Part shown: positions 52,750 through 60,800 of the stretch, one piece after another
Position numbering within the stretch: the first letter of the stretch is position 1
Layout: each line of letters opens with the position of its first letter
NCBI GenBank assembly: GCA_020639115.1
Contig: JACKHG010000005.1
Coordinates: 1-64,000, forward strand
Length of the DNA: 64,000 nt
Direction: 5' to 3'
Origin: Phycisphaerales bacterium
GTDB lineage: Bacteria > Planctomycetota > Phycisphaerae > UBA1845
Made by a program: the position numbers and the translations under genes
The notes under the pieces: model-generated
What the model saw: the letters and a program-made list of their open reading frames with translations, nothing else
The model's database searches: none
Told to the model about the DNA's origin: nothing

Positions 52750-53217
52750 TCAGCGGCGCATCGCCATGCCGGAGCGCTGGTGGTTGCGCAGCTTCGACTT
52801 CATGTCGCGGGTGTTGCTGCGCTTCTGCTCCAGCACCTTGGCGGCCCGTTCGACGTTCTGCACCTTGAAGATACCGATGGCCTTGCCCCCCGGCGCGCCG
52901 GTCGTCGAGTAGAGGTACGAGACCTGCACGCGGTTGGTGGAGAGCTTCTCGCACACGTCGGCGAGCGCTCCCGGCTTGTTGGGCATGGTGACAGCCAGTA
53001 CCCGGGTGGAGTCCATGGACAGGTTGAGGGGGTCGAGCGCCGCTTTCACCTTCTGCGGGTCGCCCGCGACGATGCGGAGCACGCCGTGCTCGGTCGAGTC
53101 CATCATGGTCAGTGCCACGATGTTGATCTTGGCTGCGCCGAGCGCGCCCACGATCTTGCCCAGCAGCCCCGGCTTGTTGCCCAGGAAAATCGAGTACTGC
53201 ACCATCGTCTCGGTCAT
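52750..53217 (-). CDS. Tandem ACT-domain protein
   Basis: A 155-residue protein of two ACT domains: QYSIFLGNKPGLLGKIVGALGAAKINIVALTM and RVLAVTMPNKPGALADVCEKLSTNRVQVSYLYST, each with the N.PG.L ligand loop. It has a short basic tail. Such proteins are probably amino-acid sensors. It precedes the YyaL-like gene by 36 bases on the same strand. GAGGAG about eight bases upstream fixes the ATG at 53217. Confidence 0.85.
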   Translation of the reverse strand: MTETMVQYSIFLGNKPGLLGKIVGALGAAKINIVALTMMDSTEHGVLRIVAGDPQKVKAALDPLNLSMDSTRVLAVTMPNKPGALADVCEKLSTNRVQVSYLYSTTGAPGGKAIGIFKVQNVERAAKVLEQKRSNTRDMKSKLRNHQRSGMAMRR

Positions 53218-53470
53218 CGGTGAACTCCTCTCGAGCAGCAGACTTGATTGTTCGCGCCCGGCGCACCACGACCCGGGGTGCGATGCCGCACTCTGGATCC
53301 GCCCGTTCTGAGGCCGGTTCAGGCCGGCTGGCGACGCAGTTCGCGTGGGTATCCTCCAGCGGCCTGGAGTATATCCGCCCGCCAAGCGCACGCCAAGACC
53401 GCCGGACACGACGCCCGCAGCCGCCTTCGCCTTGCACAACCGCTCGCGTGCGAAGTATGCTCCGGCCATC

Positions 53471-53998
53471 ATGGCCCAGATGACGACGTTGCTGCTGACG
53501 CTCCTGGCTTTCGGCGCCACTGGCAGCACCAATCCCGCCGAACAGGTTCTCGAGCAGGATGGTGTCCGCATTCGTACGACGGTGGAATCCAATCTCTACA
53601 CGTGGACGGTCGAAAACGTGTCGGCGGAGCCGATTACCGAGTTCTCCATCCCCGTCCATCATGCCTACGACTTTCAGGTTCCGTCCAACTGGCAAATACA
53701 CGATTCCGCGGCTGCGGATGACTTCAGTGCGGTTGCCGTCGATGGGCAAGGCGCCATTGGCCGAGGTCGTACGGCACAATTCAGCGCCCGTTTCACGAGC
53801 CACGGCGCAATTCTCGGATGCGGCCCGGCAACGCTTGGCGTGCACGACGGCACGACGATCATCGTTGCGTCGGTGTGGCACCCGGTGGCCGAGCGCGCGC
53901 GCACGGTCTACTTGACCCCGATCACCATCTGCGCGATCGCCGGCCTACATGTTGTGGGAGGCGCGATCATCGTGCGGCGCCGACGGCGCGATGTTTGA
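53471..53998 (+). CDS. Exported, membrane-anchored hypothetical protein
   Basis: A 175-residue protein with an N-terminal signal-like helix (MTTLLLTLLAFGATGS), a beta-rich domain, and a C-terminal membrane helix followed by Arg residues (TPITICAIAGLHVVGGAIIVRRRRR). That layout resembles a sorting-signal tail without the PEP motif. It is the only plus-strand gene in the 39-57.7 kb run. Its 3' end overlaps the EpsI-like gene by 32 bases. Confidence 0.5.
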   Translation: MAQMTTLLLTLLAFGATGSTNPAEQVLEQDGVRIRTTVESNLYTWTVENVSAEPITEFSIPVHHAYDFQVPSNWQIHDSAAADDFSAVAVDGQGAIGRGRTAQFSARFTSHGAILGCGPATLGVHDGTTIIVASVWHPVAERARTVYLTPITICAIAGLHVVGGAIIVRRRRRDV

Positions 53999-54734
53999 GG
54001 TCCGCTTGGCGCGGAAAGTGCCTCGTCAGTAGTGCCGGCAGTACCTCACTGAGCAGCTTGCAGGCGCGTGCCATGGCCAGATCCGGCTGCTCGTCGCGCT
54101 CGAACCTACTCACGGCCTCGATCTTGCTGAAATAGACCCGCTTGTCTCCCGGCCAGCCCAGCGCAAGGCGAACTTCATTCCGCCGGGTATAAAAACGCCC
54201 ATTGGCACAGAAAACGTATGCAATTGCCGCGTTTGCCAGTTCCTGCTCGACGATGACCGTCCGAACCTCGACCCGCTTGGGCCAATCGCCCTGGCCCAGC
54301 TCGACCGTGCGACTCCCTATGGCACGAACGACGCCGCCGATCTGCCGATAGCACACCTCCGGCGTGTGCGGGACCTGATCATTTGGATCGCTGTAATACG
54401 TCACGAAGAGAATGACCTGACCGTCGGTTCCGTTCGCGTCCCGCTCCTGTAGCCGCTGGAGCACGTGGTCACGTGTTCCCGCGTCATCATCGGGATGCGG
54501 ATCGAGGAACGGTGACTCCTTGGGCGCTGACTTGAACGACGGGAGAGTCGCCGCATCGAAGGCGCTCAGTGAAACGCGCGGCAGGATCGACGTCTTGCGA
54601 AAGTGGATATCAAGCGCAGTCATCGCCGGATCCAGGGCGACCGCGGCGACCAACAGGATGAGGGCGGTTGTACCGAATATCGGTGAGCACAGCCGACGAA
54701 TGGCGCCAGTCCTGACGATGTCCTTCGATTCCAC
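53967..54734 (-). CDS. Exosortase-associated EpsI-like protein
   Basis: A 255-residue protein with one N-terminal membrane helix (FGTTALILLVAAVAL) and a periplasmic domain of the EpsI type. The signature is VTYYSDPNDQVPHTPEVCYRQIG, followed by a beta-rich part ending in FERDEQPD. EpsI partners sit beside exosortases in EPS/PEP-CTERM loci; their exact role is unsettled. The GTG start at 54734 was chosen because GGAGATG lies six bases upstream and only four bases separate it from the exosortase stop. Confidence 0.8.
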   Translation of the reverse strand: MESKDIVRTGAIRRLCSPIFGTTALILLVAAVALDPAMTALDIHFRKTSILPRVSLSAFDAATLPSFKSAPKESPFLDPHPDDDAGTRDHVLQRLQERDANGTDGQVILFVTYYSDPNDQVPHTPEVCYRQIGGVVRAIGSRTVELGQGDWPKRVEVRTVIVEQELANAAIAYVFCANGRFYTRRNEVRLALGWPGDKRVYFSKIEAVSRFERDEQPDLAMARACKLLSEVLPALLTRHFPRQADLKHRAVGAAR

Positions 54735-54738
54735 CGGG

Positions 54739-55689
54739 TCATCTCCGGATTGTCGTTGCGACACGAGAATCGCCGCCTTCCTCGACAAACAGATGGTCAA
54801 GCACGATCGAGGCAGCCGCTACCACGAGATACGTTGCAACCAGGGATAGTACCAGGGCAACGTCGCGTGGAAGCCCCTCGGCTGGCATTGCGCCGGACCA
54901 CACTGTCAGACACGCATGCAGTAAGACGCGGAGCAGGTTCCCTAGCGCAACAACGGGGATGGCGACGATAAGCAGGATCGCGCTCTGCCAAGCGGGTCGC
55001 ACGCGGGAGAATGTAACGAAGACGTACACGCTGGCCAAGGCCAGGGGCGCGGCCAGCCCATTGTGCGCATCCCCAAGGCCCACTACGCCCTGCACACCCG
55101 CGTGTACATAATGAAGTTCGGTGCCTTGCAGCCGCACAACCATGTCGGGCAACAAGTTCAATGCCTTCAACGCCGTATCCATCGTCAGTGTTTCTGGTCG
55201 AATCGACAGCGTCGAGTAGGTGTTCCAGCCGATCGGCATCGCCAGCCCAGTCAGGACCAGAAGCGGGCCACATCGCCACAGGATCCGCCACCCCCCCACG
55301 ACCAATGCTATCCCGGCAAACGCGGTGACGAACTGCAGTTTACGCACATAACTTACATAGAACGGCCACGTCGTGACCGCATAGGCGAGAACTGCAAGGA
55401 TGATCAGCACCGCCCCCCACCAAGACCCCTTCTGCAGGTCTCGACTCAGCTCTGCCCGTCGACAATACAGGAGCATCACCGCAAGCGCAGGTAGTGCCAG
55501 CCCGTGCGCCGCCTGCGTCATGGTTGATGCTTGTGCCACGGACTTGGTCACTTCGTCGCGGAATGTCCACAAGGTGAGTAGCACAAGAATCAGCGCCTGA
55601 ACGAGCGCGCGACGTTCCGCTGCAACTGTGCGACCATGCGACTCATCCGCTTCCCTGGCTAAGTTTGCGCCGGCATCTTCCGCGTTCAT
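54739..55689 (-). CDS. Exosortase-family membrane protein lacking the canonical Cys and His
   Basis: A 316-residue, multi-helix protein. The exosortase layout is evident: PLLVLTGLAMPIGWNTYSTLS, then TELHYVHAGVQG, then the active-site helix, then GNLLRVLLHACLTVW with the conserved Asn-x-x-Arg. Where canonical members read ACSGL, this protein reads GDAHNGL, so Cys is replaced. The later conserved His is also not found at the expected place (GLPRDVALVLSL). It may be a divergent subtype or inactive. Its ATG overlaps the stop of the LtaS-like gene (ATGA), and EpsI follows directly. Confidence 0.75.
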   Translation of the reverse strand: MNAEDAGANLAREADESHGRTVAAERRALVQALILVLLTLWTFRDEVTKSVAQASTMTQAAHGLALPALAVMLLYCRRAELSRDLQKGSWWGAVLIILAVLAYAVTTWPFYVSYVRKLQFVTAFAGIALVVGGWRILWRCGPLLVLTGLAMPIGWNTYSTLSIRPETLTMDTALKALNLLPDMVVRLQGTELHYVHAGVQGVVGLGDAHNGLAAPLALASVYVFVTFSRVRPAWQSAILLIVAIPVVALGNLLRVLLHACLTVWSGAMPAEGLPRDVALVLSLVATYLVVAAASIVLDHLFVEEGGDSRVATTIRR

Positions 55690-57704
55690 GGTGTCTGCCT
55701 GCCCCCCCCGGCAACATAGTAAGCCCACGCGGCACGACCGGATGCCAGCGCCTGCCAGTGATCGAACAGCAGGCGCCTCCGAAAACGCCGTGGAGCAAAA
55801 TAAAGATACGACTGCGTTTTCCACTGCCGGATGGCGCGGATCGCTTCCTCCTTCTGCCCTCCGGCCAGCGTTATTGGCTCAAGCTCCTGTGGGTCACTGT
55901 CCAGATCAAACTGATAGACCACGCCATGATACGGCCAATAGACGACCTTGCGCGAACCCTCCACAAAACCCTCGGGACTGTCCTCGAACCACGACGAGAA
56001 ATAGAGACGGCGCATCGGGTCCACAGGCACCAGTGCATTGCGCCCTTCAAAGCCGGCATTCTCGATGCCGAAGCCAAGCACGCTCAAGATGGTCGGCGTC
56101 ACATCGATCTGCGACGTCGGCCCAGCAATACGCACCCCGGGACCAACGTGCCCGGGCCAGCGCATAACCCATGGTACGCGGATCACTTCCTCATAGGGGA
56201 TCCAACGGCTCCGCTTCGTTTCCTGTCGCATGCTCTCGCCATGGTCGCCGAGCACACAGACCAGCGTGTTCTCCGACATACCGCGCTGCTCCAAGCGGGA
56301 CAACACTTCTGCCACAAACGCATCGTTGTACGCGACAGCTTTGCAGTACGCTTCCGTCCGGTCGGTCGGCGTTGGGCCGTACCACTCCGGAAGAAGAAAC
56401 GGGTCGTGCGAGACCGAGGTGATCATCATGAGCAGGTAGGGCGATTCTTCGCGATCCGCCCACGCAAACGCCGGATCGAGCATCCGGAAGTCGTCACCCG
56501 CCAGGTACCCCAGTGATGCGCTGGGGTCGTTGAGGTTCTCGCGCCACCAGCCCCAGTCGAAACCCATGTTCGCAAACACACCGGGGGCACATTGAAAGGT
56601 TCCCTTGGACATCTCGAAGAACGCGGCACGATAGCCGCGGCTCTTGAGAATCGTTGCAAGGCTCTCGTACGGCTCGTCAACGAGTATGGCCTCCGAGTAG
56701 TCGTGGTAGAGCTCCGGGCGCGTGCCCGTCAGCGTTGCCCAGTAAGCCTTTCCCGTCTGCGACACCGGTACGTGTGTATTCACAAACTCCGCCCCGTCCG
56801 CTGCAAGCGCTGCAAGCGCGGGCGTACTCGTCATTCCGGCATCGCCCAGCGATGTCGCGACGTACGACGTACTCTCCAGCAGGATCAGCACAACATTGGG
56901 CCGGCCTTTGTTCTGCGGCGGTGCGGTGATCGGTCGTTCACCTGCACGGGGTACGTGCCGTCCGCGGTCAATATCCACGTCGGAGTGACTCAATCCGAAT
57001 ACAGCACCAAGGGCATACGCGTGCGTGCTGTAATTGAGGACCTCTCCGGAGAACTGCAGCCCGCTGACGCGCTGCAACCCGCGTTGCGCCGTTCCCGCAA
57101 CGGCCAGTGTCACCAGAGCTACGCCGATGCGCCAACAACGGCCCCGGGCGGTTATCGCGGTCGGTGCCGGCCGGATCAACCGATATGCAAGATAGGCCCC
57201 CAATCCCAGTCCTGCGGCCGCAACGGGGACCGCAATTCTCCAACGCCGCACGAGGCGCTTGCGCACGTGGGGCCAGAACTCCTCTGGAGAATAGCCAATG
57301 ACGCGCAGCACTCCCGGCTGCAGTTGCACACCGGTGTACAAGAGCCACGTCGTGTCCAGCACCGTCCAGAACAACACGATGATGCATCCGCACAGCACGA
57401 GCCGCGCCGCCCAGCGCGCGGGCAAGATCAGCGCAATCACCTGCGCAGCCGAGTAGAACGCACAGAAGAAGACGACATCGCTTGCTGTGACGGCGAGCCA
57501 CGCCGGCAGAATGTGCACCACCCCCAGTTGATGCAGGCAATAGAGCTTGGAGAGTACCGTCAGGCCAAAGGCAATCGCCAGGAGCCACATGGCCAATTCC
57601 GGAATTCGTTTCCTGCGCGACCGGCTATTTTGCAGTTGATTGGTGTCGCTTGACGATCCTGCCTGTTCGATGACCTGCATAGACGTGTTGGAACCCTCGT
57701 GCAT
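55686..57704 (-). CDS. LtaS/alkaline-phosphatase-superfamily membrane protein
   Basis: A 672-residue protein. Five membrane helices occupy about residues 35-215, then a large extracytoplasmic sulfatase-type domain: NVVLILLESTSYVATS (nucleophile region), THVPVSQTGKAYWATLTGTRPEL, VCVLGDHGESMRQE (metal ligands) and IDVTPTILSVLGFG. This is the lipoteichoic-acid-synthase-like architecture found in phosphoglycerol and phosphoethanolamine transferases of the envelope. It heads the exosortase operon. GAGGCGG precedes the ATG at 57704, and the stop overlaps the exosortase start. Confidence 0.85.
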   Translation of the reverse strand: MHEGSNTSMQVIEQAGSSSDTNQLQNSRSRRKRIPELAMWLLAIAFGLTVLSKLYCLHQLGVVHILPAWLAVTASDVVFFCAFYSAAQVIALILPARWAARLVLCGCIIVLFWTVLDTTWLLYTGVQLQPGVLRVIGYSPEEFWPHVRKRLVRRWRIAVPVAAAGLGLGAYLAYRLIRPAPTAITARGRCWRIGVALVTLAVAGTAQRGLQRVSGLQFSGEVLNYSTHAYALGAVFGLSHSDVDIDRGRHVPRAGERPITAPPQNKGRPNVVLILLESTSYVATSLGDAGMTSTPALAALAADGAEFVNTHVPVSQTGKAYWATLTGTRPELYHDYSEAILVDEPYESLATILKSRGYRAAFFEMSKGTFQCAPGVFANMGFDWGWWRENLNDPSASLGYLAGDDFRMLDPAFAWADREESPYLLMMITSVSHDPFLLPEWYGPTPTDRTEAYCKAVAYNDAFVAEVLSRLEQRGMSENTLVCVLGDHGESMRQETKRSRWIPYEEVIRVPWVMRWPGHVGPGVRIAGPTSQIDVTPTILSVLGFGIENAGFEGRNALVPVDPMRRLYFSSWFEDSPEGFVEGSRKVVYWPYHGVVYQFDLDSDPQELEPITLAGGQKEEAIRAIRQWKTQSYLYFAPRRFRRRLLFDHWQALASGRAAWAYYVAGGGRQTP

Positions 57705-57855
57705 ACCCGCCTCAGTCCCCTTCCATACCATCAATGCCACGGTCCATACTTCGACGCAAGGACTTCCATCGCTCCACCGAAACCACTACGCCAAGCTACC
57801 TTCGCAAACGATTGCAGTCTAGTCTGCATGCAGCGCCCTGAATGGCACGCGCAAC

Positions 57856-60800
57856 TCAAGGCCCACCGCACCCCGCCGCCGGAACGTCGGCGCCGCTCCA
57901 CGCCTGCAGCAACGCCGCGTAGTCGGCGCCGTCCACGTCGCCGTCCGCGTCGTAGTCCACGCACGCGCACTCCGGCGGGTACACCGCCCGACCCGGACCG
58001 ACCGGACCCGTGAAACAACGCTGCAACCGCGCGAACTCCGCCATATCCACGTCGCAGTCGTGGTCGCACCCGACGTCACAGCCAGTAAACACGCCGGGGG
58101 CGCACCCGCCCGGTCCGCAGGTCTCCAGGCCGTTGCACGCGTTCCCGTCGTCGCACTGCGCATCCGTCACGCACTGCGTGGGGAAATTCTGCTGCACGTA
58201 CACGCCGATGTCCGCCGCCCCCTGCGTCGTCCCGTGGGCGAGGAACTGCGGCATCGACGAGCCCGGCTGACCGAAGCGCACCTTGTGCAGGAACGCCCAG
58301 GGGTTGTCCGCCGCGACGTTGCCCAGCCACCGCGGCTCGAGCGGCGTGCCGAAGTTGATGTTCGTGCCGTCGCTGCCGTGGCAGTTCTGGCACGCCGGAC
58401 CGCCGAAGTGCGCGGTGTAGTTCGTCTGTCCCTGCAGCGGGTCCCCCACGAATGCTCCGCCGGCGTCGATGTAATCCGGCGTATCGACCACACCCACCTT
58501 CACGAACGCCGCGACGTCCTCAATGTACTGCGGCCCCAGCACGGAGCCGTAATCGTGCCCGTTGAGCACACCCGGTTCGCCCCCGTTGCTCGGCGGAAGC
58601 GTCAGCAGCGTGATGAGATCCTGCTGACTCAACGTCGTTCCCGCGATGCCGGGAAAACCAGTGCGATGCGACCCAGTCGCATACGCCCCGTCCACCCCGC
58701 GATAGTCCCACCCGTGACACTCCTGGCACCGCCAGGTGGCCAGCCCCGTCCGCGTGTTGCTGCTCTGGTCCGGCCGGAATGCCCATAGCGGATTATCCCC
58801 ATCGGGCGGAACCGCGGGCACCGCCGCGAGCCAGTCGTCATACATGGCCCCGCCGGTCAGCGGATCGCCCGTGACCTCGCAGTCGTCGGGAACCGCGTTG
58901 CCGTTGATGTCGCTGCTCGCCCCGCTGGCGATATCATCGCCATCATCCACGCCGTTCGAATTGCAGTCCGTGCACGTGCTCAGCGCGAACGCATCCACCG
59001 CCCCCTCGATCAGGTCGTCCACGCCCGGGCCATCCGCAACGCCGAAACGCACCCGCATCTGGTTCGTAAGCGCCACAAGCGGAGACAACTCGAACGCCGC
59101 CTCCGTCCATGCATTCGCCTGCGTGTTGTCGTTCACTGTTTCGAGCGTAGTCCACGATCCACCGTCGTCGTCCGAGACCTGCGCGATGAAGTAGTCGCCT
59201 GCGTCATCGCCGAGCGTGCCGTTGTAGAACCACCGCGCGTAGCGCACCTTGGCGTTGTCGAGCCCGCTCAGGTCGAAGGCCGGCGATACGAGATAGGTCA
59301 CGCCGCCGTCGACGTCCCCGTCGGTCAGCGACGCGTTCGTCGCCGTGAACGCGCACCCGGCGCCGCTCGCGGCGTTCTCCGGCTGAACGTAGTCCCCGCC
59401 GGTGTTCGTGCCGTCCGGATCGCCCACCACCCACGCGCCGGCGCCGGCGGTGCTTCCGCTCGCATTCAGCGACCAGCCCGCCGGAGCGCCCGCGTCGAAA
59501 TCCTCGACGTACAGATCGTGCTCACAGACGTTGAACGTGCACGCCGCGCTGCAGCCGTTCTCACCCGGCGGCTCGCACTCCTCGCCGATCTCCACGACGT
59601 CGTTGCCACACACGGCTGTACACGCCGGACCGTCCACGCTCAGCGTGTACGTGCCGACGGCGCCATCGTAGCCCGCCACGCGCACCCAGTACGACTGACC
59701 CGCGTGCACCGCCACGACCGCCCGCGAGCCAGCCGTGTCGTCAGAACATCCGTCATCGCTGCAGGCCAGCTCCGTCCCGACGCCGCCCGGGCAGGACGTG
59801 TGCACCGATACGACGGTGTCAAAATCCGAGCCGCACGTCTGGAAGGTAGCAGCCCCGTCGCCGACGGGCCGGTACTCGTACCAGTGCGCCGGACTGCCCG
59901 CGGCATCGCCGCACGTGGCTGACCCGTCGGAAACCGCCCCGACCGTCGAGCCCATCACACTCGTGCCGGGGCACAGCAGCGCCGCTCCGCCACATACATC
60001 CATCCCCGCGGTCTCGAGCTGGCACCGCTCGTCGCAACCGTCGCCGAACGACGTGTTCCCGTCGTCGCACTGCTCACCGTACTCGATTACGTTGTTGCCG
60101 CACACGGATGCCGCAGAGATCGCATCGGCGTTCTCGATGCGATAGAGCTTGCCCGCCGCCGTGAGCAGATACAGCTCACCGTCGGCGCCCTCGGCGAACG
60201 CAACCACCGATGCGTTCATCAGCCCGAGTTCGAACGTGCGGTCCTGCACCTGCGGGGGTGACGCGTCCCCTGCCACATGTCGGAACGACCGCACCCAGCC
60301 AGCGCAGCGGTCCGCGAAGAAGTACGTGCCGCGAAGCTGCGGCAGCGCACAACCACGGTACACATACCCGCCGACGACGCCGCACGCACCGTCCGACTGC
60401 GGATACTCGTGCAGGGGAAAAACGTAATCGCCAGCCGGCCCGCACCCGCTGAGATTGAACGGCTGACTGCCCTCATAGCAGCGCCAACCAAAGTTCGCGC
60501 CGGCCGCACCCGCGGACGCCACGTCGATCTCCTCGCGGCTCGTGTCGCCACGGTCGCCCACGTACATTTCGCCGGTGAGCCGATCGAACGCCACGCCGTG
60601 CGGATCGTGCAGCCCCAACGCCCAGATCTCGTCCAGCCCGGTCTGGCCCACGTACGGGTTGTCCGCGGGCACGTACGGTGGCGCCGCATCCACGTCCAGT
60701 CGCAGGATCTTGCCCAGCAGCGAATTCACGTCCTGGGCGCGATTCAAAGCATCGCCGGCTGCTCCGCCGTCACCGAGCCCCACGTACAGGTTACCGTCCG

